A DNA stretch of 64,000 nt from Marinobacterium nitratireducens (GCF_014645375.1 NZ_BMLT01000002.1:1-64000); one strand, 5' to 3'; shown: positions 46,741 to 62,403, numbered from the stretch's first letter. Numbers and translations: made by a program. Notes: generated from the sequence alone by a model not told the origin.

Positions 46741-47405
46741 GGATGCACCACCGCGACGCGCCGGTTGAACAGATACACCGTCAGCAGCGTGATGAACGAC
46801 AGTAAAAGCAGCAGTATCGACAGCTGATGGGCAGAGGCGTACTCGAGGGTCTCGACATGCTCGTAGATGGCGATCGACACCACCTGGGTTCTGCCCGGTA
46901 TATTCCCGCCTATCATCAGCACGACCCCGAACTCGCCCAGGGTATGGGCGAAGCCCAGCACCGTCGCTGTCAGAAATCCCGGTCGCGCCAGCGGCACCGC
47001 GACCGACCGGAAGGCATCCCAGGGCGACGCCCCCAGCGTTGCCGCCACCTCCAGTGGGCGCCGGCCAACCGCGGCGAAGGCACTCTGCAGGGGTTGCACC
47101 ACAAAGGGCAGCGAATAAACCGCAGACCCCATGACCAGCCCCGTGAAACTGAATGCCAGTCCGCGGTCGAACCAGCGTCCGACAGGCCCTTCCGGTCCGA
47201 TCGCCAGCAGCAGATAAAACCCGAGTACCGTTGGCGGCAACACCAGAGGTAATGCCACCAGCGCCTCGATCAGCACCTTCCCGCGCCAGCGACTGCGGCT
47301 AAGCCACCAGGCCAGCGGTGTTCCCAGCACCAGCAGCACCAGCGTAGTCACCGCCGCAAGCTTGAGCGTGATCCAGAGCGCCGCCAGATCCGCTGCGCCG
47401 AACAT
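46737..47405 (-). CDS. modB: Molybdate ABC transporter permease
   Basis: 222 residues with five membrane helices and the EAA loop (EVAATLGASPWDAFRSVAVPLARPGF, about 121-146). Other marks are LVLLVLGTPLAWWLSRS and ALPLVLPPTVLGFYLLL. It pairs with ModC, whose start overlaps its stop codon; modA ends four bases upstream. Confidence 0.95.
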   Translation of the reverse strand: MFGAADLAALWITLKLAAVTTLVLLVLGTPLAWWLSRSRWRGKVLIEALVALPLVLPPTVLGFYLLLAIGPEGPVGRWFDRGLAFSFTGLVMGSAVYSLPFVVQPLQSAFAAVGRRPLEVAATLGASPWDAFRSVAVPLARPGFLTATVLGFAHTLGEFGVVLMIGGNIPGRTQVVSIAIYEHVETLEYASAHQLSILLLLLSFITLLTVYLFNRRVAVVHP

Positions 47406-47408
47406 CCT

Positions 47409-48167
47409 TCAGTCACCCTCCACAAAGGCGCTATAGCCGTGACGTTCGATCAGCAAGCGGGCTTCGGCGGACGCGATGTACTCGAGCAGCGCCTCTGCCG
47501 CCTCGCCCGGCTGCAGCTGCACCACCTGCTGCACAATCGGCGCGTACAGCTCTGCCGGAACCGCCCAGTGAGAGCCGGCGGCGTAATGCCCGTCGCGATA
47601 GACCTGGGACTTGGCGACGAAGCCCAGCGCCGCATTGCCGCTGTGCACGTACTGGTGCGCCTGGCCGATATTCTCACCGCGCACCAGCCGGTCCTGCAGC
47701 TGCTCCCAGAGTCCGAGCCGCGCCAGGGTTTGCTCGGCGGCACGCCCGTAGGGTGCCGTTTTCGGATTGGCGATCGCCAGGTACCCAAAGGACGCCTGGC
47801 GCAGTACCCCGGGCCCGTCTGCGATCAAATCCTGCTGCGGACTCCAGAGCACCAGTTCCCCCCGGGCATAGGTGAAGCGACTGCCCGGCAGCGCCACCCC
47901 CTCCTGCTCGAGCAGCGCAGGGCGCCTCTCGTCGGCGGCGAAAAACAGATCGAAAGGCGCACCGTTCCTGATCTGGGCATAGAGCTTGCCCGTCGCTCCG
48001 GACGACAGAATCACCTCATGGCCGCTGGCGCGCTCGAAATTCAGGACCAGCGCTTCCATCACCTCGATGAAGTTGGTCGCCACCGCCACCCTGACTTCGT
48101 CAGCCCGCCCGTTCAGCGGCAGGCACGACACTATGGCCAACAGCCCTGTTGCAACGGCTCGAATCAC
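47409..48167 (-). CDS. modA: Molybdate-binding protein ModA
   Basis: 252 residues from a GTG at 48167 (VIRAVATGLLAIVSC), giving a signal peptide that ends near LPLNGRA. A longer frame to 48296 would pass through the ModE operator. The mature protein has VAVATNFIEVMEALV, SSGATGKLYAQIRNGAPFDLF (oxyanion-binding serines) and FGYLAIANPKTAPYG, the ModA pattern for molybdate or tungstate. Confidence 0.93.
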   Translation of the reverse strand: MIRAVATGLLAIVSCLPLNGRADEVRVAVATNFIEVMEALVLNFERASGHEVILSSGATGKLYAQIRNGAPFDLFFAADERRPALLEQEGVALPGSRFTYARGELVLWSPQQDLIADGPGVLRQASFGYLAIANPKTAPYGRAAEQTLARLGLWEQLQDRLVRGENIGQAHQYVHSGNAALGFVAKSQVYRDGHYAAGSHWAVPAELYAPIVQQVVQLQPGEAAEALLEYIASAEARLLIERHGYSAFVEGD

Positions 48168-48189
48168 GCCTGGAACCCCGCAAAGCCTG

Positions 48190-48212
48190 GTTATATAAAA
48201 TTTTATATAGCG
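48190..48212. promoter_or_regulatory. ModE operator in the modA/modE gap
   Basis: GTTATATAAAATTTTATATA followed by GCG, a near-perfect inverted repeat of the ModE pattern CGCTATAT-N-ATATAAC, 23 bases upstream of the modA start. A further half-site GCGTTATATA lies at 48227-48236. Molybdate-bound ModE is expected to repress modABC and perhaps its own gene. Confidence 0.85.
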
Positions 48213-48307
48213 TTTACCGGACTGTAGCGTTATATAAAAATGAATACAACCCTGGAGCAAACGGAGCCAAGACGCCACAATAGGCTTTTGCCGCAACGGA
48301 ATGAACG

Positions 48308-49099
48308 ATGGAACTGGATATCCTGCTGACCCTGCAAACAGCCGGACGGGACTTCATCAATCCGAAACGCATCCGACTGCTCGAGCAGATTCGCGAACAG
48401 GGCTCGATCAGCCGGGGTGCCAAGGCCGCCGGGGTGAGCTACAAGTTCGCCTGGGACGCCGTGGCCGACATGAACGCTCTCGCCGGCCGGCCACTGGTCA
48501 GCCGCGAAACCGGCGGCAAGGGCGGCGGCGGCGCCCGGCTCACCGGATACGGCGAGCGACTGCTGAACATCTACCGGCTGCTCAACCAGATCGAGGCGAT
48601 GGCGGTCGCGGCGGTGCAGGACGAGCGCGTTTCGCTGGATAGCCTGCTGTCGGTGGTCAGTCGGATGGGGCTTCAGACCAGCGCCCGCAACCAGCTGATC
48701 GGCCGGGTCGAGCAGCTGAATCCGAATGACATCAGCCACAAGGTCAGCGTACGCCTCGAAAATGGCGACCTGATCCACGCCGATATCACCGAACGCAGCG
48801 CCCGGCGCCTGAAGCTGGAGACCGGCAAGGAGGTGCTGGCACTGGTAAAGGCCCCCTGGGTGCAACTCGCGTGCGCCAGCGAAGCGCCGTCCGAAGCACG
48901 GGACAACCGCCTGTACGGCACCCTTGTCGGTATCGACCAGGGCGCTGAGTTCGACGAATACAGAATCGCACTTGCCGGCGACGAGCCACTCTGCGCCCTG
49001 GTGAGCAGAATCGGGCCGCCGGCGACTTCGTTCCGGATTGGCGAGCCCCTTGTTGCCCGCTTCGCGCCCGATCAGGTAATCCTGGCCACTCTGGAATAA
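48308..49099 (+). CDS. modE: Molybdate-responsive regulator ModE
   Basis: 263 residues: an N-terminal winged helix (about 20-90, KRIRLLEQIREQGSISRGAK, YKFAWDAVADMN, GGKGGGGARLTGYGERLL) and two C-terminal Mop domains (about 123-190 and 195-262) that bind molybdate at a dimer interface. It is divergent from modABC across the operator. Confidence 0.96.
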   Translation: MELDILLTLQTAGRDFINPKRIRLLEQIREQGSISRGAKAAGVSYKFAWDAVADMNALAGRPLVSRETGGKGGGGARLTGYGERLLNIYRLLNQIEAMAVAAVQDERVSLDSLLSVVSRMGLQTSARNQLIGRVEQLNPNDISHKVSVRLENGDLIHADITERSARRLKLETGKEVLALVKAPWVQLACASEAPSEARDNRLYGTLVGIDQGAEFDEYRIALAGDEPLCALVSRIGPPATSFRIGEPLVARFAPDQVILATLE

Positions 49100-49139
49100 G
49101 CATGCGACGCCCGCAACCAAAAGCTCGAGACGCCAAGCC

Positions 49140-49176
49140 ATAGTCTGGGACTATCAAAGCTATATAGACAATTTCC
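49140..49176 (+). promoter_or_regulatory. OxyR-like site upstream of katG
   Basis: ATAG-N7-CTAT (49140-49154), then a 7-base spacer and a half-matching ATAT-N7-TTCC. The first half fits the OxyR repeat; the second is degenerate. It lies about 190 bases before katG, which is OxyR-regulated in E. coli. Confidence 0.45.
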
Positions 49177-49304
49177 CGCCGCCCTTCCCTGCAGCTGCTA
49201 CATTGTTTTTGCCGCCCGATGCCAGGCCGGGCCTGATTCACCGGACGCCGGCGCAACTGGCACGCAGCGCGCAAACCGTCAACGGTTTAAGGCGGGAGCT
49301 CTGA

Positions 49305-51548
<2,244 letters not shown>

Positions 51549-51559
51549 AGGTGGTACAA

Positions 51560-51591
51560 AGCTACAGTTGGCGGTACAGCCGACTGTAGCT
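51560..51591 (+). terminator. Hairpin after katG
   Basis: AGCTACAGTTGGC pairs with GCCGACTGTAGCT (13 bp, one G-T pair) 11 bases past the stop codon. There is no strong T run, so termination is probable but not certain. Confidence 0.5.
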
Positions 51592-51629
51592 CCGGTGATT
51601 CGGCAAGATCGGGTCAAGGTGACGCGACA

Positions 51630-51678
51630 CCCGTCACCCGTCACCCGTCACCCGTCACCCGTCACCCGTCACCCGTCA
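51630..51678. repeat. Heptamer array (CCCGTCA)7
   Basis: Seven CCCGTCA units, the reverse complement of TGACGGG. Read with glmS it is TGACGGG, as in the arrays after uvrD and the oxidoreductase. It lies 37 bases past the glmS stop codon. No REP follows here. Confidence 0.95.
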
Positions 51679-51715
51679 CGAACAGTATGCGCGGACCGGA
51701 TCGCGCAGCGACTCC

Positions 51716-53542
51716 CTATTCCACCGTTACCGACTTGGCGAGATTGCGCGGCTGGTCGACGTCGGTGCCCTTGAGCACCGCAACATGGTAGGACAACAGC
51801 TGCAGCGGCACCGTGTAGACGATCGGTTCCAGAATGCCCGGTACCGGCGGCAATTCCAGAACCTGCACGCCTTCCTCCGGCTCCACTGCCTGGGAGCTGC
51901 CCGCGAACACGAACAGTTCGCCGCCGCGGGCGCGTACTTCCTGCAGGTTCGCCTTGAGCTTGTCGAGCATCTCGTTGCGCGGCGCCACCGTGACCACCGG
52001 CATATCCTTGTCGACCAGCGCCAGCGGGCCGTGCTTGAGCTCACCGGCGGCATAGGCTTCGGCATGGATATAGGAGATTTCCTTGAGCTTCAGCGCCCCC
52101 TCCATCGCCACCGGATTCAGGGTGCCGCGACCGAGGAAAAGCGCGTGATGCTTTTCAGCAAAGGCCTCGGACATCTTCTCGATCGCCGGATCGAGGCCCA
52201 GTACCCGCTCCAGCAGACCCGGCAACTGCTTCAGCTCCTCGACGATCCTGGCTTCGGTTTCGGGCTTAAGGCCGTGACGCCGTCCCAGCACCAGGGTGGT
52301 CTGCAACAGAGCCACCAGTTGGGTGGTGAACGCCTTGGTCGAGGCGACCCCGATCTCGGGACCTGCGTTGGTCATCAGGCACAGATCCGATTCCCGAACC
52401 AGCGAGCTGCCCGGGACGTTGCAGATGGTCAGGCTCGCCAGCACCCGGTCACGAATTTCCCGCAGCGCCGCCAGCGTATCGGCGGTTTCACCGGACTGGG
52501 AAATGCTGATGAACAGGGTACCCGGTGGCAGCACCACCCTGCGATAGCGGAACTCGCTGGCGACTTCAACCATACAGGGAATCCCAGCCAGATCCTCGAT
52601 CCAGTACTTCGCCACCAGTCCGGCATGATAGCTGGTGCCGCAGGCCACGATCTGTACCTGCTTCACCTGATCGAAGATCTCGCCGGCGCCGGCGCCGAAG
52701 GCCTGCTCGAGCACGCTGTCTTTGCCCAGGCGCCCTTCCATCGCGGCATGCACCACCTTCGGCTGCTCGTAGATCTCCTTGAGCATGTAGTGCTTGTACT
52801 CGCCCTTGTCGACGCTGCCGGAGCCGTGCTGGAACTGCAACACAGGACGCTCGACGGACTCGCCTGTGGCGTTCCAGATTTCGATGCCCAGACGCTTGAG
52901 GCGGGCGACGTCGCCTTCCTCCAGATAGATGAAACGGTCGGTGACCTGCAGCAGCGCCAGCGGATCGGAGCCGATGAAGTTCTCGCCGATCCCGACGCCG
53001 ATGACCAGCGGGCTGCCCTTGCGCGCGGTGATCAGCTCGCCGGGATAATCCTGATGCATGACCCCCAGCGCGAAGGCGCCATCGAGCCGGGCCACCGTTT
53101 TGCGTACCGCCTCCAGGATGTTGTCACCGGCCTCAACAGCGCTGTCCAGCAGGTGTGCGATCACCTCGGTATCGGTGTCCGAGCTGAACTCGTAGCCCTG
53201 CGCCTGAAGGTCGCGCTTGAGGCTTTCGAAGTTCTCGATGATGCCGTTGTGCACCACCGCCAGCCGCTCGCCCGACATATGCGGGTGGGCGTTGTTCTCG
53301 GTGGGTTTGCCATGGGTGGCCCAGCGGGTATGGGCGATGCCGAGCTGGCCGTCGAGGGGGTGCTGTGCCAGCGCGTCCGCCAGCGCCTGCACCTTGCCGG
53401 CGCGACGCAGGCGGTTGATCTGCTCACCGTCCCAGACCGCCATGCCGGCCGAATCATAACCGCGATATTCGAGCCGGCGCAGGCCTTCGAGCAGGATTTC
53501 CGCTACCGGACGCGCCGCTATGGCACCGACGATTCCACACAT
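51716..53542 (-). CDS. glmS: Glutamine--fructose-6-phosphate aminotransferase
   Basis: Makes glucosamine-6-phosphate for cell wall and lipopolysaccharide. 608 residues: N-terminal class II glutaminase with Cys2 (MCGIVGAIA) as the nucleophile after Met removal, then two SIS domains (about 280-420 and 455-590; [26 protein letters not shown]) and the C-terminal KSVTVE. It lies just after glmU in the same operon. Confidence 0.97.
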   Translation of the reverse strand: MCGIVGAIAARPVAEILLEGLRRLEYRGYDSAGMAVWDGEQINRLRRAGKVQALADALAQHPLDGQLGIAHTRWATHGKPTENNAHPHMSGERLAVVHNGIIENFESLKRDLQAQGYEFSSDTDTEVIAHLLDSAVEAGDNILEAVRKTVARLDGAFALGVMHQDYPGELITARKGSPLVIGVGIGENFIGSDPLALLQVTDRFIYLEEGDVARLKRLGIEIWNATGESVERPVLQFQHGSGSVDKGEYKHYMLKEIYEQPKVVHAAMEGRLGKDSVLEQAFGAGAGEIFDQVKQVQIVACGTSYHAGLVAKYWIEDLAGIPCMVEVASEFRYRRVVLPPGTLFISISQSGETADTLAALREIRDRVLASLTICNVPGSSLVRESDLCLMTNAGPEIGVASTKAFTTQLVALLQTTLVLGRRHGLKPETEARIVEELKQLPGLLERVLGLDPAIEKMSEAFAEKHHALFLGRGTLNPVAMEGALKLKEISYIHAEAYAAGELKHGPLALVDKDMPVVTVAPRNEMLDKLKANLQEVRARGGELFVFAGSSQAVEPEEGVQVLELPPVPGILEPIVYTVPLQLLSYHVAVLKGTDVDQPRNLAKSVTVE

Positions 53543-53546
53543 GGTT

Positions 53547-54914
53547 TCAGTCCTTCCGCTTCACCGGCCGCTGCCAGTTGTCGAGATTTCGTTGCTTGCC
53601 ACGCGCGACCGCAAGCTGCTGCGCGTCCACATCCTTGGTGATGGTCGAGCCCGCCCCGACCGTCCCGCCCGCGCCGATCCGCACCGGCGCCACCAGCGCG
53701 CTGTTGGAGCCGATAAAGGCACCATCGCCAATCCGGGTAACGGATTTGTTGACGCCATCGTAGTTGCAGGTGATGGTGCCGGCACCGACATTGACGTCGC
53801 GACCGATTTCGGCATCACCGATATAGCTCAGGTGATTAACCTTGGAGCCTTCGCCGATCCGGGCTTTCTTGGTTTCGACGAAGTTGCCGACCTTCGCGCC
53901 CCTCGCCAGCTCGGTACCCGGACGCAGTCGTGCGAAGGGGCCGATATCGCAACCGGCGTCCACCACCGCATCCTCGATCACCGAATTCGCCTTGATGACG
54001 GTTCCATTGCCGATGGAGGCATTGCGAATACTGCAGTTGGGGCCGATCTGGACACCGTCGCCAAGGCGGACTTTCCCCTCGAACACACAGTTGATATCGA
54101 TTACCACGTCGCGGCCGGTATCGAGACTCCCCCGCACGTCGAGGCGGGCCGGATCCAGCAGAGTCACGCCTTCGGTCATCAGCCGCTCGGCTTCGCGGCG
54201 CTGGTACCAGCGCTCCAGTTCCGCCTGCTGCTGGCGGTTGTTGACACCCTGCACTTCCTGTTCATGCTCGGGCTGGATCGCATCGACGCGCACGCCCTCA
54301 CCGGCAGCCATGGCGATGACGTCGGTCAGATAATACTCGCCCTGGGCGTTGTTGCTGGACAGTAGCGGCAGCCACTCGGACAGCAAACGGGTCGGCAAAG
54401 CCATGATGCCGGTATTGACCTCCCGTACCGCACGCTGGGCATCGGTCGCATCCTTGTGCTCGACGATCGCCGTCACCGACCCCAGGTCATCGCGAATGAT
54501 GCGGCCGTAGCCGGTGGGATCCGCCAGTTCGACGGTCAGCAGACCCAGGTGCCCCTGACCTGCAATACGCACCAGATGACGCAGGGTAGCGGCCGCTGTC
54601 AGCGGCACATCGCCGTACAGCACCAGGCTGATACCGTCCCGAGCAACCCCATCCATTGCCTGGGCGACCGCATGACCGGTACCCAGCTGCTCGGCCTGCA
54701 CGGCAAAGTTCAGCTCCTGCCCGGCCAGCGCCTCGCGCACCTGGTCGGCGCCATGGCCGATAACGACATGCAGCCGCGCCCCCTCCAGATCGGCCGCCGC
54801 ATCGATCACATGCTGTACCATCGGCTTGCCTCCGACCGGGTGCAATACCTTGGGTTTGTCCGACTTCATACGGCTGCCCTGTCCGGCCGCCAGTATTATC
54901 ACGTCCACTGACAT
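53547..54914 (-). CDS. glmU: Bifunctional UDP-GlcNAc pyrophosphorylase / glucosamine-1-phosphate acetyltransferase
   Basis: 455 residues: nucleotidyltransferase domain (1-230) with [17 protein letters not shown] (8-24) and YGDVPLT; left-handed beta-helix acetyltransferase domain (about 250-450) with hexapeptide repeats and [20 protein letters not shown]. It makes UDP-N-acetylglucosamine from the GlmS product. Four bases separate it from glmS. Confidence 0.97.
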   Translation of the reverse strand: MSVDVIILAAGQGSRMKSDKPKVLHPVGGKPMVQHVIDAAADLEGARLHVVIGHGADQVREALAGQELNFAVQAEQLGTGHAVAQAMDGVARDGISLVLYGDVPLTAAATLRHLVRIAGQGHLGLLTVELADPTGYGRIIRDDLGSVTAIVEHKDATDAQRAVREVNTGIMALPTRLLSEWLPLLSSNNAQGEYYLTDVIAMAAGEGVRVDAIQPEHEQEVQGVNNRQQQAELERWYQRREAERLMTEGVTLLDPARLDVRGSLDTGRDVVIDINCVFEGKVRLGDGVQIGPNCSIRNASIGNGTVIKANSVIEDAVVDAGCDIGPFARLRPGTELARGAKVGNFVETKKARIGEGSKVNHLSYIGDAEIGRDVNVGAGTITCNYDGVNKSVTRIGDGAFIGSNSALVAPVRIGAGGTVGAGSTITKDVDAQQLAVARGKQRNLDNWQRPVKRKD

Positions 54915-55317
54915 TGTCTTGCGGGTCCCCGGCCCGGCCGAAACGCCGGACCTTTGCAGTTTTGTTTAGGCTCGATGACTCTAGATGATACAAGATCAGA
55001 TTCAATACGGCTTGTCTGTAAAGCCCTGACAATCGGTATTTTGGGGGAAGTCTATGGCGCTATAGCTGTACCGTTGCTTGACGGCCACCACCAACGCGCA
55101 CAGGCAGAGACTGCAATCGTAGTGTCCGCAGGTAATTGGGGCGGTTTCTGCCCCCCAGCATACGCGATACGCCGGTTGAGTGAAGCGACGTAATCCAGAA
55201 CCAGAAGCTTCGGAGCCGTTCATGATATCCGTCTGACCGGTCCGACCTCCTCCACCCCATAACGAAAAAAGGCAGCCCTGGGGCTGCCTTTTCAGTCGAG
55301 TGCAGAGGGCTGAGTGA
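54915..55317. other. Gene-free stretch between glmU and atpC
   Basis: 403 bases without a convincing gene. Upstream of glmU, TTGAAT (55000-55005) and TAGAGT (54978-54983) with a 16-base spacer may be its promoter. The atpC terminator is at 55267-55292. Two short frames in the middle (54954-55193 plus, 55002-55223 minus) have no recognisable product. Confidence 0.5.
55267..55292 (-). terminator. Terminator of the atp operon
   Basis: AAAAGGCAGCCC / GGGCTGCCTTTT, 12-bp inverted repeat with a very short loop, followed by T-rich TTTTCGTT on the minus strand, 26 bases past atpC. Confidence 0.85.
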
Positions 55318-55746
55318 TCAGCCCTTGCCGCTTTTCTTGCGGATCTGCTGCAGGGTGCGAAGCTGGGCTGCAGCTTCCGCCAGTTCTGTCGCCGCGCGCG
55401 AGTATTCGAACTCGGCGTTTTTGTCAGACATTGCCTGCTGTGCGTGCTTCTGCGCTTCGAGTGCGGAGGCTTCGCTCAGGTCGTGGGCTCGCAGCGCGGT
55501 GTCTGCCAGTACCGTGACCTTGTGCGGTTGCACCTCGATGTAGCCGCCGGAAACGTAGAAAACGTCTTCCTGGCCGCCCTGCTTGCGCAGCTCGACAGGG
55601 CCTGGTTTGAGTTCCGTCAGAAGCGGAGCGTGACCCGGGTAGACACCCAGGTCACCCAGGCTACCTGTTACCGATACGAACTCGATGAGGCCAGAGAAGA
55701 CTTCGCCTTCGGCACTCACGATATCGCAATGAACAGTCATAGCCAT
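55318..55746 (-). CDS. atpC: ATP synthase F1 epsilon subunit
   Basis: 142 residues: N-terminal beta-sandwich with [33 protein letters not shown] and [18 protein letters not shown], and a C-terminal helical pair rich in Ala/Glu/Arg (about 90-138) that can inhibit ATP hydrolysis. Last gene of atpIBEFHAGDC. Confidence 0.96.
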   Translation of the reverse strand: MAMTVHCDIVSAEGEVFSGLIEFVSVTGSLGDLGVYPGHAPLLTELKPGPVELRKQGGQEDVFYVSGGYIEVQPHKVTVLADTALRAHDLSEASALEAQKHAQQAMSDKNAEFEYSRAATELAEAAAQLRTLQQIRKKSGKG

Positions 55747-55828
55747 GCTAGTTACCTCTTATAGAGTTAGCAGGGTGCGGCAAGGCTACCTCGATAGCGC
55801 TTTTCGGCACCCTGTTAGGCCAGGAAGC

Positions 55829-57238
<1,410 letters not shown>

Positions 57239-57263
57239 TTAACTTTTTAACCCGTTCACTGCG

Positions 57264-58127
57264 TTAAACAGCCGCCGCACCGCCGACGATCTCGGAAATT
57301 TCCTGAGTGATCGCGGCCTGACGAGCCTTGTTGTAGACCATCTGAAGCTCGTCGATGAGGTTGCCGGCGTTGTCTGTTGCGTTCTTCATCGCCAGCATAC
57401 GGGCTGCCTGTTCACAGGCGTTGTTCTCGACCACCGCCTGGTAGACCACCGACTCCACGTAACGCACGAGCAGCCCGTTGAGCAGCTCTTTCGCGTCCGG
57501 TTCGTAGAGGTAGTCCCAGTGATGGTTCAGCAGTTTGTCGTCGTCTTCCGCGCGCAGCGGCAATACCTGCTCGACCGCGGGCTTCTGCGTCATGGTGTTG
57601 ACGAATTCGTTCGACACCACGAACAGGCGATCCAGCTTGCCCTCGGCGAAGGCATCGAGCATCACCTTGACCGAGCCGATCAGATCGGCCAGTGCGGGTG
57701 CGTCGCCCATATGGGATTTCGCCGCCACGACGTTGCCGCCGTAGTTCTTGAAGAAGGATACTGCCTTGGCGCCCAGCGCACAGATCTCGACCGCGACGCC
57801 TTTGTCGTGGTACTCCTTCATGCTGGCCACGGCCGACTTGAACGCGTTGACGTTCAGGCCACCGCAGAGACCGCGGTCGGATGCGACTACGATATAGCCG
57901 ACACGCTTGGCCTCGCGTTCCTGCATGTAAAGGTGGCTGTATTCAGGGTTGGCCTTCGCCAGGTGCTGAATCACGCCACGGATACTGCGCGCGTACGGAC
58001 GGGACGACTGCATGCGATCCTGGGCCTTGCGCATCTTGCTCGCCGCAACCATTTCCATGGCGCTGGTGATTTTGCGCGTGCTCCCGATACTCGCAATCTG
58101 CGTCTTAATCTCTTTTCCGACTGCCAT
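57264..58127 (-). CDS. atpG: ATP synthase F1 gamma subunit
   Basis: 287 residues: the central rotor shaft. N- and C-terminal coiled-coil helices ([34 protein letters not shown] at the N-terminus, and [20 protein letters not shown] with [21 protein letters not shown] at the C-terminus) are typical. Between them [15 protein letters not shown] marks the family. Confidence 0.97.
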   Translation of the reverse strand: MAVGKEIKTQIASIGSTRKITSAMEMVAASKMRKAQDRMQSSRPYARSIRGVIQHLAKANPEYSHLYMQEREAKRVGYIVVASDRGLCGGLNVNAFKSAVASMKEYHDKGVAVEICALGAKAVSFFKNYGGNVVAAKSHMGDAPALADLIGSVKVMLDAFAEGKLDRLFVVSNEFVNTMTQKPAVEQVLPLRAEDDDKLLNHHWDYLYEPDAKELLNGLLVRYVESVVYQAVVENNACEQAARMLAMKNATDNAGNLIDELQMVYNKARQAAITQEISEIVGGAAAV

Positions 58128-58198
58128 AGTTCCGCCTTTTTACCTTGACCTGGTATCCGGTCTGCGGGCTACGCCTGCAGACCGGTGCCCGAGGGCTG

Positions 58199-59743
58199 TT
58201 ACCAAGTCTGGGTTGACTTGAACTTCTCGATGCCGGCCTTGAACTGCGCAGCGATCTCGTCGTCGTAAGCGCCCTTTTCGTTGACCTTGCCCATCAGGTC
58301 CGCGTACTCGGACTTGAAGTAGGAGATCAGAGCCGCTTCGAAGTCGCCGATCTTGTTCAGCTCAACGTCGTTCAGGAAGCCTTCGTTCGCCGCGAACAGG
58401 CTCAGGCCCATTTCGGCTACGGACATCGGCGAGTACTGCTTCTGCTTCATCAGCTCGGTAACGCGCTGACCGTGCTCCAGCTGGGCGCGGGTGGCGTCGT
58501 CGAGGTCGGAAGCGAACTGGGCGAAAGCCGCCAGTTCACGATACTGCGCCAGGGCGAGACGAACACCGCCGCCCAGCTTCTTGATGATCTTGGTCTGGGC
58601 CGCGCCACCGACTCGGGATACGGACAGACCGGCGTTGATCGCCGGACGGATACCCGAGTTGAACAGGCTGGATTCCAGGAAGATCTGGCCGTCGGTGATG
58701 GAAATCACGTTGGTCGGAACGAACGCGGAAACGTCACCGCCCTGGGTTTCGATGACCGGCAGAGCAGTCAGGGAACCGGTTTTGCCTTTCACTTCACCGT
58801 TGGTGAACTTCTCGACGTATTCGGCGTTCACGCGAGCGGCACGCTCGAGCAGACGGGAATGCAGGTAGAAGACGTCACCCGGGTAAGCTTCACGGCCCGG
58901 CGGACGACGCAGCAGCAGGGAGATCTGGCGGTAAGCCCAGGCCTGCTTGGTCAGGTCGTCGTAAATGATCAGGGCGTCTTCACCGCGGTCGCGGAAGTAT
59001 TCGCCCATGGCACAGCCGGCGTACGGCGCCAGGTACTGCATGGCGGCCGGGTCAGCGGCGCCGGCGGCTACGACGATGGTGTGATCCATAGCGCCGTGCT
59101 CTTCCAGCTTGCGTACCACGTTGGCAATGGTCGACTGCTTCTGACCGATGGCAACATAGATACACTTGATGCCGGTGCCTTTCTGGTTGATGATCGCGTC
59201 GACCGCAATAGCGGTCTTACCGATCTGACGGTCACCGATGATCAGCTCACGCTGACCGCGGCCGATCGGCACCATGGCGTCGATCGCTTTCAGACCGGTC
59301 TGAACCGGCTGGTCAACGGACTGACGGGCGATAACGCCCGGCGCGACCTTCTCGATAGCGTCGGTCAGCTTGGCTTCGATCGGCCCTTTGCCGTCGATGG
59401 CGTTACCCAGCGCGTCGACGACGCGGCCGAGCAGTTCCGGACCGACCGGCACTTCCAGGATGCGACCGGTGCAACGGGCAGTCATGCCCTCGACCAGACC
59501 CTGATAGTCACCCAGTACTACGGCACCTACGGAGTCACGCTCCAGGTTCAGTGCCAGGCCGTATACGCCGCCGGGGAACTCGATCATTTCCCCGTACATG
59601 ACATCAGCCAGACCGTGGATCAGGATGATACCATCGGACACGCTGACGATAGTGCCCTCATTGCGGGCTTCAGAAGACACGTCGAGTTTTTCGATGCGCT
59701 TCTTGAGAATCTCGCTGATCTCAGATGGATTCAGTTGCTGCAT
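58199..59743 (-). CDS. atpA: ATP synthase F1 alpha subunit
   Basis: 514 residues (E. coli 513): non-catalytic nucleotide-binding subunit with P-loop GDRQIGKTA (169-177), the catalytic arginine region [18 protein letters not shown] and [20 protein letters not shown]. It starts [17 protein letters not shown] and follows atpH by 15 bases. Confidence 0.98.
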   Translation of the reverse strand: MQQLNPSEISEILKKRIEKLDVSSEARNEGTIVSVSDGIILIHGLADVMYGEMIEFPGGVYGLALNLERDSVGAVVLGDYQGLVEGMTARCTGRILEVPVGPELLGRVVDALGNAIDGKGPIEAKLTDAIEKVAPGVIARQSVDQPVQTGLKAIDAMVPIGRGQRELIIGDRQIGKTAIAVDAIINQKGTGIKCIYVAIGQKQSTIANVVRKLEEHGAMDHTIVVAAGAADPAAMQYLAPYAGCAMGEYFRDRGEDALIIYDDLTKQAWAYRQISLLLRRPPGREAYPGDVFYLHSRLLERAARVNAEYVEKFTNGEVKGKTGSLTALPVIETQGGDVSAFVPTNVISITDGQIFLESSLFNSGIRPAINAGLSVSRVGGAAQTKIIKKLGGGVRLALAQYRELAAFAQFASDLDDATRAQLEHGQRVTELMKQKQYSPMSVAEMGLSLFAANEGFLNDVELNKIGDFEAALISYFKSEYADLMGKVNEKGAYDDEIAAQFKAGIEKFKSTQTW

Positions 59744-59758
59744 GATAATTCCTCACCC

Positions 59759-60295
59759 TCAGGACGTCATCGCTTCGGCCAGCTTCGCCAGTCGGGCGCG
59801 GACCGAACCATCGATCACCAGGTCTTCGCTGCGAACGACGACGCCACCCAGAATGCTCTTGTCGACCTGGGTGGTCATCTTCACGCTGCGGCCCAGCTTG
59901 GTGCCGATTGCCTGAGATAGTTTCTGTTGCTGCTGCTCGTCCAGTTCGAAAGCCGTGGTCACGTCGATCTCGACGGACGCTTCCTGACGGGCTTTCAGCT
60001 GCTCGAACTGCGCCTGTATGGCCGGAAGCAGAAAGACACGACCGTTTTCGGCCAGCAGGCTGATAAAGTTCCTGCCGGCGTCGTCAAGGTCGTCTTCGCA
60101 GACGCTGATCAGCGCCTTCGCTTTCGCTTCGCTGGTCAGCGCGGGGCTGCCCATCGCCTGGACCATGCGCTCGTCCTGAACCACCGCTGCGGCGGTTGCG
60201 AGCATCTTGGACCAGGACCCGAGCGCGCCCTGCGACAGCGCGAATTCGAATGCTGCTTTAGTGTAAGGCCGAGCGACTGTATTGAGTTCAGCCAT
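59759..60295 (-). CDS. atpH: ATP synthase F1 delta subunit
   Basis: 178 residues: joins F1 to the b-subunit stalk. N-terminal six-helix region begins TVARPYTKAAFEFAL; the C-terminal segment has VEIDVTTAFELDEQQQQKLSQ and VDKSILGGVVVRSEDLVIDGSVRARL. Start ATG in MAELNTVA, 12 bases after atpF. Confidence 0.96.
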   Translation of the reverse strand: MAELNTVARPYTKAAFEFALSQGALGSWSKMLATAAAVVQDERMVQAMGSPALTSEAKAKALISVCEDDLDDAGRNFISLLAENGRVFLLPAIQAQFEQLKARQEASVEIDVTTAFELDEQQQQKLSQAIGTKLGRSVKMTTQVDKSILGGVVVRSEDLVIDGSVRARLAKLAEAMTS

Positions 60296-60307
60296 CTTAA
60301 ACCTCGC

Positions 60308-60778
60308 TTAAAGCTCAGCGGACAGCTTCTCAAGCAGCTGCGCGTGGGCTTTTTCGTCAATAGAGGCTTCCAGAACCTTTTCGGCGCCGGCCATGACCAG
60401 AGCAGCGACCTGCGCACGCAGGGCTTCCTTGGCACGGTTGGCGTCCTGTTCGATTTCAGCCTGAGCGGCAGCCTTGACACGGTCGGCTTCGGCACGCGCC
60501 TGCTCTTTGGCTTCATCGATGATCTGGTTCGCCCGCTTATTGGCCTGTTCAATGATGGCGGCTGCCTGGACCTTGCTATCGTGAAGGTTTGCAGTGGCCT
60601 TTTCCTGGGCCAGATGCAGATCACGGGTCGCGCGGTCGGCAGCTTCAAGACCTTCGGCAATCTTCTTCTTGCGCTCTGCGAGGGCCCCTGTAATCGGGGG
60701 CCACACGTACTTCATGCAGAATACGACGAAGATGAAGAATGCAATGGCCTGACCAATGATGGTGAGATTGATATTCAC
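60308..60778 (-). CDS. atpF: ATP synthase Fo b subunit
   Basis: 156 residues, same as E. coli: one N-terminal membrane helix (about 5-25) and a long charged coiled coil ([20 protein letters not shown] ...), the peripheral stalk. Starts [20 protein letters not shown]. Follows atpE. Confidence 0.97.
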   Translation of the reverse strand: MNINLTIIGQAIAFFIFVVFCMKYVWPPITGALAERKKKIAEGLEAADRATRDLHLAQEKATANLHDSKVQAAAIIEQANKRANQIIDEAKEQARAEADRVKAAAQAEIEQDANRAKEALRAQVAALVMAGAEKVLEASIDEKAHAQLLEKLSAEL

Positions 60779-60785
60779 GCCATTA

Positions 60786-61081
<296 letters not shown>

Positions 61082-61141
61082 TCAAGGTTAAGTTCAAGGT
61101 TTAAAGCAAACTGTTTCAATGATCCCTGAGCAATATTGCAA

Positions 61142-61978
<837 letters not shown>

Positions 61979-61986
61979 TCAAAGTT

Positions 61987-62403
61987 TCAGGAACCTGTTG
62001 TCGGCATCATCCGCGCATAGGCAATCCAGCCCAGGATCTGCTGCAGGATGAAAGCGCCAAATAGGGAAAATGGACTGATAGGCTCGACCAGCACGAACAC
62101 CAGACTGAAGCCCAGTATCGCCAATGCCATTTTCCATATTTGGCCGATATACATGGCCGCCAACACTTTCGGCCCGGAAAGGCCGTGCCGCCGGGACAGC
62201 GTGCGCAACGCGAAATAGAGATTGGGCACCAGATATATCAGGCTACCGAGCAGCGCCGACCAGGCTTCCACCCGACCGGTCAGCAGCAACAGAACCGCAC
62301 AAAGAATCAGTGCGACGCCCGCCTGCGCCAAAAGGATTGCCAATACCCGACCCAGCGGTGTACTCAATCGGTGCGAATCGCCCCGGTTTTGCATTCCAGC
62401 CAC
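61987..62403 (-). CDS. atpI: ATP synthase accessory protein AtpI
   Basis: 138 residues with four hydrophobic segments and charged loops (RTLSRRHGLSGPKVL). It helps insert or assemble the c ring. First gene of the atp operon, with an N-terminal extension (MAGMQNRGDSHRLSTPLGRV) before the first helix. Confidence 0.88.
   Translation of the reverse strand: MAGMQNRGDSHRLSTPLGRVLAILLAQAGVALILCAVLLLLTGRVEAWSALLGSLIYLVPNLYFALRTLSRRHGLSGPKVLAAMYIGQIWKMALAILGFSLVFVLVEPISPFSLFGAFILQQILGWIAYARMMPTTGS

Noticed and set aside
54954-55223. Small genes on both strands between glmU and atpC
   Set aside because: No ribosome sites, no recognisable motifs, and the two frames overlap each other.
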